NCBI RefSeq assembly: GCF_963678635.1
Contig: NC_087063.1
Span: 85,729,574-85,793,573, forward strand
Source of the DNA: Symsagittifera roscoffensis
Taxonomy: Eukaryota; Xenacoelomorpha; Acoela; Convolutidae
Length of the DNA: 64,000 nucleotides
Reading direction: 5' to 3'
Part shown: positions 12,086-23,212 of the stretch, one piece after another
Numbering within the stretch: the stretch's first letter is position 1
Layout: the number at the start of each line of letters is the position of its first letter
Notes under the pieces: generated by a model
Databases searched by the model: none
What the model saw: the letters and a program-made list of their open reading frames with translations, nothing else
What the model was told of the DNA's origin: nothing
Program-made: the position numbers and the translations under genes

Positions 12086-12503
12086 TTCGTTAAATTCAGT
12101 TTGATTATCAGTTTGAGTCAATTGAACTCAGGTGAATGATTCAATGATCAATCAGGATCTAGAAAAGAGGTCACGGATTGAATGATCAATCAGGATCTAG
12201 AAAAAAGGTCATGAAAAACATTTGTTAGCATTACTCTAATTTTCTTTTAAAATTTATCTAAAACAGTCAGATAAAATGATTTTGATCTTAAATTATATTA
12301 AAAACAATTAATTACTAAAATTTTGGAACTCAACCTACAAATGGACAGTCCAAACTTTGGATTTATTCTTAAGATCGTCTTCGCTTATTCATGTTCATTA
12401 ATCCCTTCTTACCCAGGGTCTTAATAACATAACACATAACATAACGTATACTACATCACACACAAAACACATACTATGACATCTTCCTGCATGCAACCTA
12501 AAC
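12086..12503 (-). promoter_or_regulatory. Conserved spacer between pol and accessory ORF, copy L2 (intron-like unit inside)
   Basis: AT-rich noncoding stretch, alignable with P 23753-24138 and M 44218-44599. It contains a good donor-like site (CTGG/GTAAGAAGG, GT at 12412-12411) and a pyrimidine-rich acceptor-like site (CTCTTTTCTAG, AG ending at 12159). In L2 a block of about 38 bp including the acceptor is directly repeated, giving a second acceptor ending at 12197. A run of ATAAC-type units (near 12425-12455) lies next to pol. No ORF of note. Confidence 0.55.
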
Positions 12504-13428
12504 TCAGCCAATACTCAAATAATATTTCTTATGTGAGTATTCTTGTATGTTAATATCAGAAATGATTACCTGTATCAGTGCAAACAGCTCCCGCGGATGC
12601 AGTCGTCCTCGGTTCGGGTTATATACTGAAAGCGAGAGTTCCTTCACCTCCCTGTCAACAAGGAAAACTCTCAGTCTCGTCAAGGACAAGTTCAGGTTTT
12701 CCGGGTCCACATGCTGCTTCTCCGTTGCCCTCGTCACCAAGAAGCATAAGTATTTTCCGGTATCTGTAATGCCGCCGGAGGCAAGGCTGCTACGCCTCCT
12801 AATCCTGATCTTTGCTTCCAAAGGAATTCTATGTTCTTATATTCTCTCTTAAAATCCGCTGCTAACGCTGTCTTAAAATTCATGTCCGCTGTGATCGCTA
12901 TCGCACATGTCCAATTTGTAAGTATAAAATCGCTATCTGTCAAAACTATGCTACTTGAGTACTCATTTGGCAAGTTAAAATGTGACTCAAGTACTCTCCC
13001 TATGTCCGGTTTCTTGAGGTCCTCGCCTATTTCTGCTTCTAAATCACCTTTCTCTTGCTATTCTTAATTTTGCTATTAATAATTTTTCTCCTACCCCCAC
13101 TCCCCCGAACAAAAATATCCATCGACGTCCCCGCCGATCGCATACCGGATATTAAATCGAAGTTGGAAGCAGGCATGAGTAATTGTTCTTCCTGGGCAGC
13201 CCAGGAAGAATCATACGTTTCGGTTTTTATGTATTTCATGCTCTCACGGTCTATATCTTGAATCGTGACACTGGTCTCTTTTGGGTCCGACGTCATACCG
13301 TTCAGCCATTCCAAGACACGCAGATTCATCAAGTCTTGTTCGTAGGATTGCTGTTGCTCGTCCTCGATTTCTTCCTCGGGCTCAGACCATTCATCGATCC
13401 ACTCCTCGTCGCGGTCGTCAACTATGTC
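12504..13428 (-). pseudogene. pol: pol C-terminal extension with macrodomain-like region (copy L2)
   Basis: Minus-strand tail of pol: an acidic stretch ('DEEWIDEWSEPEEEIEDEQQQ', 13420-13360) followed by the macrodomain-like region (about 12940-12530). It ends in 'YYLSIG' plus stop at 12504, identical to the other copies. One frameshift separates 'ITADMNFKTALAADF...VAALPPAA' from 'GKYLCFLVTRATEKQH'. The fragment stops at about 13428, where plus-strand gag sequence begins. The open reading frame that appears to continue beyond this point to 13482 on the minus strand is antisense gag. Confidence 0.78.
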
Positions 13429-14988
13429 AGGAGACATGCCAGCCCAGGGAGGAGTCATGTGGGCCAAGGGGGAAACAGTCACGGCGATTCGGATTGAAGT
13501 GATGCACCAAATACAGAACCCTTAACAGGGGGCGACGATAGTCAGGCAGGGCACTCAAGAGATGCTACGGCAATGGTCACAGCCTTTGAACCCCTAAACA
13601 GGTCTTTCGAAACATTCCTTACGAGGTTATCCAGAACCATTGAACGCATTGAGAAGTCCAGAAGAGTCTTTAAGAAATCAAGATGCTATAAAGACGAATC
13701 TGATGGCTGTATTGATACCTGGATAGAGGTAATGAAACTGCATTTTGAGGAAGAGGACTTGTCAGAAAGGCAGGAGTGCAGTGCGCTCATCAGTAACTTG
13801 AAGGGACAGCCCTGAACTGTGTGATGGCCAAAAAGCAATATCAGCGGGACACAGCTGAAAAAATCTTTGAAATCTTGTTAAATCGTTCTGGATCAGGGAT
13901 GCAGGAGCACCAGGCATTGATGCGCTTCGAGAAACGGAGGCAACGAGAAGACGAAACGATAGACAAGTTGCTAGACGCAGCCAACAGGATGAGTCAAACA
14001 GAAGCATGAACGTGGCAGTAGCCTCAAAATTCATCGATGTTGTGAAGAATGATGAACTTCGAACAATGCTAGCAACGCATTACACACCACTATCAACCAA
14101 TGCGCCAACACCAGAGGAGTAGAGGCTCAAGTCAAAAGAATATCTTTTATTGAAACCTCCTTCGAGATCTGGATATTACAAGAACAATTACAGCAAATTT
14201 AACAACGGACCGGCAAACCAAGGGAACAACTGGTACAAACTGAGGGATGATATGGACAAGAGACGCTCTTGTGCCAATTACAGTTCAGCGGACATCATGT
14301 GTCAGCATGCCCAACTTACAAACAGGACGAAGATGCGTCAGAAGTTGACCATGAGGATTTCATGAGAGGAGGAGTAATTGCGAAATTCGGCCCGAGGTGT
14401 TTCTGTTTCTTTTGTAACCTGGAAGGTCATTCTAAATCAGATGGTCCGCAGTTCTGGGAGGCTGTAGCAGACATCAAGCATGCAATGCATGAGGAAGCTT
14501 TATCGGGAGTGAAAGCTTTATCGGAGGCGCGCAGAAAAGACAAACCGCAAGAGCTGGCGACGGAGAAAATTCAAGCGGTAACTGAAGAGACATGTGAACC
14601 GGAACCAGTGACTGCGGCCGACGACTTCAAGATTGATTATAGGTCAGCCGCGAGGGATGCTCTAAATAGAGTGCAGCAGGAACTGGTGACGAAAGAGATC
14701 GAACAAAAAGTGAAACTTGAACTGGAAAATGAGAAACTACAGGAGAAACTGAATACCTTCGAGGCAACAGAAGTCGACGAGACAAAGGCACCAAGTAGTT
14801 TGAGCATGAATCTTAATGTGATCTCCGGTCAGAGGTTTGGCATGGTGCCGCAGGGAAGCAAAATACAGTCAATAATCTCGGTAGCAGGACACCAGGTAAT
14901 CAGAAATCTGAGTGAACCATCAGAGTGCACTGTGATGCTTTTGGACACATATGCAGATTATCTGAGGCAGGTGGAGCCACGCACCTGA
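13429..14988 (+). pseudogene. gag: gag, C-terminal half with zinc-knuckle region (copy P)
   Basis: Starts mid-protein at the Gly/Ser/Arg-rich part equivalent to M 55760 ('GRSHVGQGGNSHGDSD') and continues with 'ATAFEPLNRS', a capsid-like helical part and two nucleocapsid knuckles. Knuckle 1 in P has Cys-to-Tyr ('CANYSS') plus a one-base deletion; knuckle 2 reads CFFCNLEGHSKSD with its last Cys changed to Gly. Knuckle 1's last Cys is retained here but lost in M, and knuckle 2's second Cys is retained here but lost in M, so the ancestor probably had two full C-x2-C-x4-H-x4-C fingers. At least four frame changes. Gag packages RNA into particles. Confidence 0.78.
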
Positions 14989-15160
14989 GTCAAGAGCTGT
15001 GCGAGCACTACTAACAACTGGTGGCCCTCGCATAAAGAAGCTTCATGGAGGCTACGTGGAAGTCTATGGGCCGTATCAAGTGATGCTGAACGTATATGGA
15101 ATCATTATCTACATTAGGACATATGTGACAACAGATAGTGACCAAATAGGGTAGATCTAT

Positions 15161-15793
15161 TTGGGTGAGGAGGAACTCAAAGTCCGCAGGATAGGCCATG
15201 ACGCCATGATGGAACAAAACGCAGTACACAATGGATACGAAGCAGATGTGACTGCACATCTGCTCGACACTAATGGCAAGAAAATCGGAGTCACAGGGCT
15301 TCTGGACACAGGAGCGGTAGTGAGTGTGATGGCGAGAAAAACTTGGGAAAGAATGGGCTTCACGAGGGAAGAGCTAATTCCGACGAATCTCCGACTGGCC
15401 GCCGTCAATCGAGGAGCGATTTACGTAGCCGGAAGAACACCGATAAAAATTCTCCACATGGGGGGACAGGATCTATGGATGAGCTTCCTGGTAGCAGAGA
15501 ATTTAGACGACGCCGACCAATTCATATTGGGCAGAGATTTTGTCAGAACTTTTGACGTGATGGTTGACTTGAACAACGGTCTAATACGGATTAGAAACCC
15601 GGATCGGAAGTATGTTAGGAAACCAATTAATAGAATAATAACAGACAAAAACAAGGTACCAATTTTTTTAGGTAGAAAGGTAAAACTACAGCCAAACCAG
15701 GCTGTGGTGGCAATTTTCAGAATGAGGAATTTGAATTCGTTAAGCGATAGTAAACAGGTTTGTTTAGTACCGAATCCAAATAGTCAGAGTTAG
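15161..15793 (+). CDS. pol: Retropepsin-like aspartic protease (copy P)
   Basis: Open 210-residue frame with 'GLLDTGAVVSVM' (Asp49-Thr50-Gly51), the catalytic DTG of retroviral-type aspartic proteases, and a later 'FILGRDFVR' matching the conserved hydrophobic-LG-D flap-end motif. It should act as a dimer to cut the Gag-Pol precursor. The frame upstream (15000-15160) is open apart from a TAG just before the first Met used here, and stops follow at 15791. Very similar to M 54068-53322, which is longer because that stop is absent. Confidence 0.85.
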   Translation: MGEEELKVRRIGHDAMMEQNAVHNGYEADVTAHLLDTNGKKIGVTGLLDTGAVVSVMARKTWERMGFTREELIPTNLRLAAVNRGAIYVAGRTPIKILHMGGQDLWMSFLVAENLDDADQFILGRDFVRTFDVMVDLNNGLIRIRNPDRKYVRKPINRIITDKNKVPIFLGRKVKLQPNQAVVAIFRMRNLNSLSDSKQVCLVPNPNSQS

Positions 15794-15987
15794 GTGATTT
15801 TAGGCCGGAGATTCTCGGTAACGCGAAACGGACTGTGTGTCAGTGTGTTATTGATTGGTTACGCTTTGCCGATGAGGACCGACTATAAAGATACACAAAA
15901 CTTGAAGAAACATAGTGTGAAATAATGTCCTTATCATGCCAATAAAGATAAAAATTTTAAAAGGATTAATGAATTAAAGTCCATTCA

Positions 15988-17336
15988 TATATTGTTTTCA
16001 ACGAAGTCCGAAACGGACGTTGGCTTATCGAGCTGCTCGAATTTTCCGGAACGCCCCTCGTCATATGAACTAGAATCTGACAAACCGGTTTTGCCAGAGA
16101 TAGAACACTTAAAAGGGAAAATAGGTGAGGGATATTTCGAATTACTGCGGAACGTTTTAAATTGGAACGCAGATATATTTTCAAAGTATCGGTTGCTGTA
16201 ACTTCGTTGAACACGAAATCGAACTTGAAGAGAAGGCGCAAGACGAATGACGCCACATAGGTCGGAAGTGTGCTGAGCGGAGATCAAAATGCTGCTCGAA
16301 TACGACATGATAGAACCCTCGAAATTGCCGTGGTCTTGCGGGGTGGTAATGGCGAAAATGGAAGGGGGCAGCTAAGGTTTTGTTGCAACTTTCGCTATTT
16401 GAACGCGGTGACGATAAAAGATGGGTACCCGATACCACGAATAGACGAGAGGCTCTCTAAACTTGGTGATGCCAAGTTCTTCACCACAGTGGACTTGGGT
16501 TCTGCCTTCTGGCAGGTCCCTCTGCGGAAGAAGGATAAAGAAAAGACCAGATTCGCGTGCGAAATGGGGTTGTAACAGTGGAAGAGGATGCCCTTCGGCT
16601 TATGCAATGCAACGGCCACTTTTCAAAGACTGATGGCTCAGGCTTTGACCAGAGTGACAAAGAAGTACGGGAATCTTGTGATGTGTTACGTGGATGACGT
16701 GGTCATAGCAACACCCACCCTAGAAGACCACATTGATTGGCTCGATGAGGTCTTTGGATGCATAAAAAGAGCAGGCTTGAAGTGCAAACCATCGAAATGT
16801 GAAATTCTTAGGGATTCAATCAAGTACCCGGGAAGGATGGTGGACAGGCATGGCGTGAGGCCGGACCAGGAAGCAGTAGAGGCTCTGTTGACATGGAAGG
16901 CTCCGAGAACGGGCACACAACTAATGAGCTTCCTAGGGTTTGCCAATCATTACCGTGATTATATAAAAGGATATGCAGCAAGGTGTATCCAATGCAGAGG
17001 CTGATGCGCAACAAAGATAAGAAGTTCGCATGGAACGACGAAGCACAGGTTGCTTTCGAGAACATAAATCGGGAACTGTGCGAAGAAGCGGGAAAATTCG
17101 TGGTAAAGTACCGCGCATACTTGGGGAGCGCTCCCTTTAAGTTACGCGTGGACAATAGATGGACAGTAAGATTGGATGGCTACCACATGATAATCGAGCA
17201 CAGGATGCGTGATAAACACCAGAATGCTGACAGCCTCAGCAAGAAGACCGAGTTCTATGAAAGATTTGGAGTAGAAACAAGCCAATCAGGCAGAAAGAAA
17301 GGAAAGATTCTCGTTTCTGGACAAAGAAAGTTATGA
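15988..17336 (+). pseudogene. pol: Reverse transcriptase with deleted RNase H (copy P)
   Basis: RT motifs in order: 'LRFCCNFRYLNAVT', 'FFTTVDLGSAFWQVPL' (motif A Asp), 'MPFGLCNATATFQRLM' (motif B) and 'VMCYVDDVVIATP' (motif C, YVDD, about 16687). This is the Ty3/Gypsy pattern. After the connection domain, sequence between 'LCEEA' and 'GKFVVKYRAY' is missing compared with M, removing the RNase H start with the TDAS motif. A second deletion follows 'LRVDNR'. 'HQNADSLSK' remains. Stops or frameshifts near 16200, 16574 and 16985. Dead copy. Confidence 0.85.
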
Positions 17337-18447
17337 AGCGCTTCCCTTAACGAGATGGTTGGACAAGTCTGGACATCCAATTCCAGGACATCCTGAGTTA
17401 CCTGTAGAGAAAGGAGCCGAGATAAAAAATCCTATCCAAGAACGACCCGGTGCCCTTTGATCTGTTGCTACGCTCAAACCTGCTCCAGCAGGAACTCTCT
17501 CGCATGATCATAAACAGCCTCTCATTATTGGATAAAACGGTGCAGGTCACACCGCAAGTGATGCGGATGCAGGGTGGATTGTTAGAGAGAGAAGTGATCA
17601 GAGACGACCCCGAGTGGGCAGCAGCTATGGCATCACTGAGAGTCAACGAGAAGGTGAAGATCAGGCCGTCAATACGACAACACAAAGACAACGAGAGGGA
17701 TTGTAGGTCAAAAGTTCAGCAACTAGTATCCTCAATACCCCACGATGTTTTAACGAGTACTTCATACGGTCTGAAAGAGCAGGGGAACGATACGCAAAAG
17801 AAAACCGTTACCTCTGAGGAAACTGGTGCAAGATTGTTTGTCCGAGGAGACGAACGGTGAGAAGAGCCGGCGATTTCAAGATCAACATCCGGGACAAGGA
17901 AGTTTGTCCGAGGAGTCTAAGATAGATGAAAAAGTTCCTGACGAGAAACAGGACCTGAGGAACAAAGTTTTGTCCGGGGAGTTCAGATGGATGCGAAGAA
18001 GGCTCAGACCTGATCTGGAGGAGGGGGCAGTCTCCGTCACAGACTCTTCAACAGACGACAATTCCCGAAACTCAGGAATGGACACCTATTCAGACAGGAA
18101 CTCGAGCTCGGGATCAGAACTGTCCGAACTAGCGATACACACACTACTAGTGGAAACTCGGGCAAGGGATCTGGACAGAAAGGTGTACCAGGATCCTGAC
18201 AGCGATCGCTACCTTATACCTAGCGAAAGAGTCTTTGACAACGCAGCGGATGATTTGGAGACAATAGCTGTATCGAAACGTTCGATAAGTCTGTTGCCGC
18301 AGAAAGAGGTAGTCAGGACTGATCTTCAGCCGTTTAAACAAGAAACACAGCCGTTGGCGAAGATTTGGCGCGTTAAGATGGAAGAAGACACACACCAGCC
18401 CAATTAGCTGAATAGTCAGATGAGGGTCATGAAGAAGGCAGACTCTC
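17337..18447 (+). pseudogene. pol: Acidic linker between RNase H and integrase (copy P)
   Basis: A stretch of roughly 370 codons, broken by stops, rich in Asp, Glu, Ser, Lys and Gln, with repeats of a 'LSEES/LSGEF'-type peptide and matching M 51500-50385. Typical Ty3/Gypsy pol has only a short tether here, so this long insert is a family peculiarity. No known domain recognised. The repeated peptide is encoded by a recurring DNA motif, TTTGTCCG(A/G)GGAG, also present elsewhere in the element. Confidence 0.65.
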
Positions 18448-18587
18448 GGACCTACAGACTCTCGGACCTACTAAGGGCGCAGAGAAATGACCATATGACA
18501 AGCAAACTGAAAAGGTGAATAGAAATTGGTGCACCGGACAAAGGTGACCTGGAAGAAGACAGTTACCGTCTTCTGAGACAGTTTTTC

Positions 18588-19265
18588 ATGCAGAAAGAGG
18601 GGAGGTTATATTTGAACAAGGACAGGATTGTGGCTTGTAAGATAAGAGTAGTAGACAAAAACCTATACAAGTATAACGCGATAGTGTTGCCGCAACTCTA
18701 TCAGACAGAACTCTTATTCAGGTCGCATGATCAGATGGGCCATCAAGTGATCGACAAAGTGTATCAGAGGATCCTGAAGCGCTTTGAGTGGCCTTGGAAT
18801 GAAAAAGGCATGTGAGAAGTGGGTAACAGCATGTCTGTCATGCCAACAGGTCAAGGATCCAAGGAAATTGCGTTTTCCTTTACAATCGATCGAGTCGCCT
18901 GAATTCAACGAGGTGGTGCAGATAGATCACCAAAAGATATGCATGACAGACAGTGGTTGTAATCAAGTCTTGGTCATGATAGATCACTTCACGAAGTATG
19001 CAGAGGCCGTGCCCTGCATAACTGCCTCAGCAGAAGAGAGATGATCAATACGTGGATAGCGAGACATGGTTGTTCGATGACGTTTCAATCGGATAACGGA
19101 ACAGCTTTCGTAGGAGAGCTCACGAAAAAGCTTATGAGACGCTCACAGGTTGCTCAAGCTCACTCCACGACATACCATCCCCAGACGAATGGCTTAGTGG
19201 AAAGGCAGAATAGAACGTTAGTGTCGATGCTGAGGGTATTTTGTTCCAGGTACATGACCGATTGA
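18588..19265 (+). pseudogene. pol: Integrase (copy P, unit 1)
   Basis: HHCC zinc-binding domain ('RSHDQMGHQVIDKVYQ' then 'CLSCQQ'), interrupted by a one-base frameshift near 18795 ('EWPWNEKGM*'). The catalytic core has 'EVVQIDHQKI' (first Asp), 'FQSDNGTAF' (second Asp) and 'HPQTNGLVERQNRT' (Glu). A further frameshift lies at about 19040 and a TGA replaces Trp at 19264. The enzyme joins element cDNA to host DNA. Confidence 0.85.
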
Positions 19266-19283
19266 GACAGATACCTTCCACAG

Positions 19284-20084
19284 GTGAGGGGAGCCTATAA
19301 TATCACTCAACACTCAACCACCGGAGTTAGTCCACACATGATGCTAACCGGACATGAGAAGTCTTTGCTCTTGACCTTTTTCCACCCAGAGTATGAGGGA
19401 AAGAAAACGTCTCCACAGGTCTACGTGAGGGATGTGATTAGACGTCAGCAAGAGTTGAACGACTTGTGTAGAGGAAATACTCAGCAAGCACAGGCAAGGC
19501 AGAGGAAAAGATTCGACAAGAAAGCAGCTGGCGCAAAAGCTTACTCGTTAGGAGATTACGTATGGGTATTTCAGAACGCTTTACCACCGAAAGGAATGAA
19601 GAAGCTCCTAAAAAAGTGGAGGGGACCCTTCATGATTACGGAAGTGCACCAGGAGGTACGCTTTTATAGACTTAGTAGTGGCCGAACCGCATACTACGAG
19701 AACATTAAGCCACACAACCCATCGACGGAAGACTGGTGTATACCTGCAGACATGGAAGAATGGGATTATCTAATGATAGACCCTACTTGTGAGGTCAACG
19801 AGAAGGGCACCAGGGAGAAGAATGATGGAAACGAAGTCGTAGAGGAAGGAACACGTACACCACTGGACCTGGATCCAAATGAGGTGATCGAAACAAACGA
19901 TGAAACCTTACCATACGCAGAAGAGGACTGGCAGGATCCCGAACAAATGGAGGTCCACAAGAAATTGGAACCAGATCTTCCGTTCACGATACAGACTCGA
20001 CAGAACGACGGGACAAGACCCAAAAAGAAATATAATCCTTACGGTGACGACTTTGTAGTAGACAGGATAGATCTGAAAAGATAG
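19284..20084 (+). CDS. pol: Integrase C-terminus with GPY/F-like module and acidic extension (copy P, unit 1)
   Basis: Continues after the TGA at 19264. It has the typical Ty3/Gypsy post-core helix ('NITQHSTTGVSPHMMLTG'), then 'YSLGDYVWVF...LLKKWRGPFMITEV' with the GPF of the GPY/F module, then an Asp/Glu-rich tail ('LDLDPNEVIETNDETLPYAEEDWQDPEQ'). The frame is lost after 'DRIDLKR' at 20084 through a deletion relative to M. The GPY/F module helps integrase multimerisation and DNA binding in this family. Confidence 0.8.
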   Translation: MRGAYNITQHSTTGVSPHMMLTGHEKSLLLTFFHPEYEGKKTSPQVYVRDVIRRQQELNDLCRGNTQQAQARQRKRFDKKAAGAKAYSLGDYVWVFQNALPPKGMKKLLKKWRGPFMITEVHQEVRFYRLSSGRTAYYENIKPHNPSTEDWCIPADMEEWDYLMIDPTCEVNEKGTREKNDGNEVVEEGTRTPLDLDPNEVIETNDETLPYAEEDWQDPEQMEVHKKLEPDLPFTIQTRQNDGTRPKKKYNPYGDDFVVDRIDLKR

Positions 20085-20525
20085 TGGAAGAAGTGGTGGG
20101 TCTAGAAGGAATAACCGTGTCACAAGACATCGACAAAGTAGATGATCACTATCAGGAATGGATCGACGACCGGTCGAAACCCGAAGTAGAATTCGACGAC
20201 GAGCAACAGGAGTCCTAAAAACAAGATCTCACAAATCTGCGTGTCTTGGAGTGGCTGAACGAAATGACATCAGACCCCAAAGAGACCAGTGTCACGATTC
20301 AAGATGTAGATCGTGAAAGCATGAAATACAGGAAAACCGAATGAGATGATCCTTCCTGGGTTGCCCAGGAAGGGCAACTACTATAATTCCGGCTTCCAAC
20401 TTCGACCTGATATCCGGTATGCGATCGACGGGGGCGTCGATGGATAATTTTGTCCGGGGAGTAGGGGTAGGATTTACCCACACTGAAAATTTAATAATAA
20501 AAAAAATTAAGAATAGCAAGGAGAC

Positions 20526-21065
20526 TTGGAATCAGAAACAGGCGAAGAAACAAAGAAACCTGACATAGGGAGGGTAGTTGAGTCATATTTTAATTTACCA
20601 AACAAATATTCTAGTAGCATAATATTAACAGATAGTGATTTCATACTCACAAATAGAACATGTGCGATAGCAATCACAGCAGACATGAGTTTTAGGACAG
20701 CGTTTGCGGCAGATTTTAAGAGAGAATATAGAAACAAAGAATTCCTTTGGAAGCAAAGACCAGGAGCAGGGGGCGTAGCAGCCTTGCCTCCGGCGGCGTC
20801 ACAGATACCGGGAAAATACCTATGCTTCTTGGTGACAAGGGCGACGGAGAAGCGGCACGAGAACCCGGAAAACCTAGTCCTGTCCTTGACGAGGTTGAGA
20901 GACTTCCTTGTGGAAATGGAAGTGAAGGAGCTCTCGCTTCCAGTGTACGATCCAAACAGAGGACGACCGCATCCTCAGGAATTGTACGCGCTTTTACACG
21001 TAATCTTCTCTGATACTAATATACAAGTATACTTACATCAGAACTATTACTTAAGTATAGGCTGA
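20526..21065 (+). CDS. pol: Macrodomain-like C-terminal domain of pol (copy P, unit 1)
   Basis: 179 open codons ending at the natural pol stop. From residue 31 on it follows the TARG1/OARD1 macrodomain plan: strand 'CAIAITADMSFRTAFAADFKREY' (where TARG1 has a Cys/Ser-x-Asp...Gly-Ala-Gly loop), 'GVAALP', 'GKYLCFLVTRATEKRHENPENL' (TARG1 Gly-Arg/Lys-Tyr-Ile...Leu-x-Thr-Lys), 'LRDFLVEMEVKELSLPVYDPNRGRPHPQELYALL' and 'FSDTNIQVYLH'. The catalytic Lys position (Thr-Lys) is Thr-Arg and the Gly-Cys-Gly-Leu-Asp loop is Asp-Pro-Asn-Arg-Gly, so hydrolase activity is doubtful. The first residues up to about 30 are linker. Confidence 0.7.
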   Translation: MESETGEETKKPDIGRVVESYFNLPNKYSSSIILTDSDFILTNRTCAIAITADMSFRTAFAADFKREYRNKEFLWKQRPGAGGVAALPPAASQIPGKYLCFLVTRATEKRHENPENLVLSLTRLRDFLVEMEVKELSLPVYDPNRGRPHPQELYALLHVIFSDTNIQVYLHQNYYLSIG

Positions 21066-21274
21066 GTTAAGGTGACATGCAAGAGGGTGTTAGACCAAAA
21101 CATGTAGTGTTTGATATGTGTGTTGTGTTATGTTGGACCTACAGACTCTCGGACCTACTAAGGGCGCAGAGAAATGACCATATGACAAGCAAACTGAAAA
21201 GGTGAATAGAAATTGGTGCACCGGACAAAGGTGACCTGGAAGAAGACAGTTACCGTCTTCTGAGACAGTTTTTC

Positions 21275-21952
21275 ATGCAGAAAGAGGGGAGGTTATATTT
21301 GAACAAGGACAGGATTGTGGCTTGTAAGATAAGAGTAGTAGACAAAAACCTATACAAGTATAACGCGATAGTGTTGCCGCAACTCTATCAGACAGAACTC
21401 TTATTCAGGTCGCATGATCAGATGGGCCATCAAGTGATCGACAAAGTGTATCAGAGGATCCTGAAGCGCTTTGAGTGGCCTTGGAATGAAAAAGGCATGT
21501 GAGAAGTGGGTAACAGCATGTCTGTCATGCCAACAGGTCAAGGATCCAAGGAAATTGCGTTTTCCTTTACAATCGATCGAGTCGCCTGAATTCAACGAGG
21601 TGGTGCAGATAGATCACCAAAAGATATGCATGACAGACAGTGGTTGTAATCAAGTCTTGGTCATGATAGATCACTTCACGAAGTATGCAGAGGCCGTGCC
21701 CTGCATAACTGCCTCAGCAGAAGAGAGATGATCAATACGTGGATAGCGAGACATGGTTGTTCGATGACGTTTCAATCGGATAACGGAACAGCTTTCGTAG
21801 GAGAGCTCACGAAAAAGCTTATGAGACGCTCACAGGTTGCTCAAGCTCACTCCACGACATACCATCCCCAGACGAATGGCTTAGTGGAAAGGCAGAATAG
21901 AACGTTAGTGTCGATGCTGAGGGTATTTTGTTCCAGGTACATGACCGATTGA
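21275..21952 (+). pseudogene. pol: Integrase (copy P, unit 2)
   Basis: Exact repeat of 18588-19265, including the same frameshifts and the TGA after 'SRYMTD', so those lesions predate the duplication. HHCC and DD35E motifs as in unit 1. Confidence 0.85.
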
Positions 21953-21970
21953 GACAGATACCTTCCACAG

Positions 21971-22771
21971 GTGAGGGGAGCCTATAATATCACTCAACAC
22001 TCAACCACCGGAGTTAGTCCACACATGATGCTAACCGGACATGAGAAGTCTTTGCTCTTGACCTTTTTCCACCCAGAGTATGAGGGAAAGAAAACGTCTC
22101 CACAGGTCTACGTGAGGGATGTGATTAGACGTCAGCAAGAGTTGAACGACTTGTGTAGAGGAAATACTCAGCAAGCACAGGCAAGGCAGAGGAAAAGATT
22201 CGACAAGAAAGCAGCTGGCGCAAAAGCTTACTCGTTAGGAGATTACGTATGGGTATTTCAGAACGCTTTACCACCGAAAGGAATGAAGAAGCTCCTAAAA
22301 AAGTGGAGGGGACCCTTCATGATTACGGAAGTGCACCAGGAGGTACGCTTTTATAGACTTAGTAGTGGCCGAACCGCATACTACGAGAACATTAAGCCAC
22401 ACAACCCATCGACGGAAGACTGGTGTATACCTGCAGACATGGAAGAATGGGATTATCTAATGATAGACCCTACTTGTGAGGTCAACGAGAAGGGCACCAG
22501 GGAGAAGAATGATGGAAACGAAGTCGTAGAGGAAGGAACACGTACACCACTGGACCTGGATCCAAATGAGGTGATCGAAACAAACGATGAAACCTTACCA
22601 TACGCAGAAGAGGACTGGCAGGATCCCGAACAAATGGAGGTCCACAAGAAATTGGAACCAGATCTTCCGTTCACGATACAGACTCGACAGAACGACGGGA
22701 CAAGACCCAAAAAGAAATATAATCCTTACGGTGACGACTTTGTAGTAGACAGGATAGATCTGAAAAGATAG
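21971..22771 (+). CDS. pol: Integrase C-terminus, GPY/F-like module and acidic extension (copy P, unit 2)
   Basis: Identical translation to 19284-20084 ('LLKKWRGPFMITEV' module then the acidic tail, frame lost after 'DRIDLKR'). Confidence 0.8.
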   Translation: MRGAYNITQHSTTGVSPHMMLTGHEKSLLLTFFHPEYEGKKTSPQVYVRDVIRRQQELNDLCRGNTQQAQARQRKRFDKKAAGAKAYSLGDYVWVFQNALPPKGMKKLLKKWRGPFMITEVHQEVRFYRLSSGRTAYYENIKPHNPSTEDWCIPADMEEWDYLMIDPTCEVNEKGTREKNDGNEVVEEGTRTPLDLDPNEVIETNDETLPYAEEDWQDPEQMEVHKKLEPDLPFTIQTRQNDGTRPKKKYNPYGDDFVVDRIDLKR

Positions 22772-23212
22772 TGGAAGAAGTGGTGGGTCTAGAAGGAATA
22801 ACCGTGTCACAAGACATCGACAAAGTAGATGATCACTATCAGGAATGGATCGACGACCGGTCGAAACCCGAAGTAGAATTCGACGACGAGCAACAGGAGT
22901 CCTAAAAACAAGATCTCACAAATCTGCGTGTCTTGGAGTGGCTGAACGAAATGACATCAGACCCCAAAGAGACCAGTGTCACGATTCAAGATGTAGATCG
23001 TGAAAGCATGAAATACAGGAAAACCGAATGAGATGATCCTTCCTGGGTTGCCCAGGAAGGGCAACTACTATAATTCCGGCTTCCAACTTCGACCTGATAT
23101 CCGGTATGCGATCGACGGGGGCGTCGATGGATAATTTTGTCCGGGGAGTAGGGGTAGGATTTACCCACACTGAAAATTTAATAATAAAAAAAATTAAGAA
23201 TAGCAAGGAGAC

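Larger units (their letters stand above)
1..13428 (-). mobile_element. Copy cluster L of a giant Ty3/Gypsy-like retrotransposon (L2 followed by L1)
   Basis: Minus-strand block reading right to left: pol C-terminal tail (13428-12504), spacer (12503-12086), accessory ORF 5' part (12085-7041, copy L2), then an abrupt restart inside the accessory ORF N-terminus (7040) that runs to the window edge (copy L1). L2 and L1 share protein sequence throughout but differ at many residues, so this tandem arrangement is old, unlike the near-identical duplications in P. No gag or reverse transcriptase belongs to this block. At about 13428 it abuts plus-strand copy P head to head. The family assignment rests on the tail and spacer matching those that follow a clear gag-pol in M and P. 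Confidence 0.8.
18448..21134 (+). repeat. Tandem duplication A, first unit (2,687 bp)
   Basis: Begins 'GGACCTACAGACTCTCGG' and ends in the pol-accessory spacer at 'GTTATGTT'. The next base starts the second unit. Every open frame inside is duplicated at an offset of 2,687 with identical translation. It contains integrase, GPY/F module, acidic extension and macrodomain. Confidence 0.93.

Noticed and set aside
12086-12503. AT-rich repeated spacer as an LTR
   Set aside because: It lies between pol and the accessory ORF in every copy and never at an element end, while R shows the real terminal sequence elsewhere.
13039-13482. A single minus-strand protein of 147 codons spanning the L/P junction
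   Set aside because: Its first 16 or so residues are antisense gag of P; only the remainder is pol tail. It is a chance fusion across a rearrangement.
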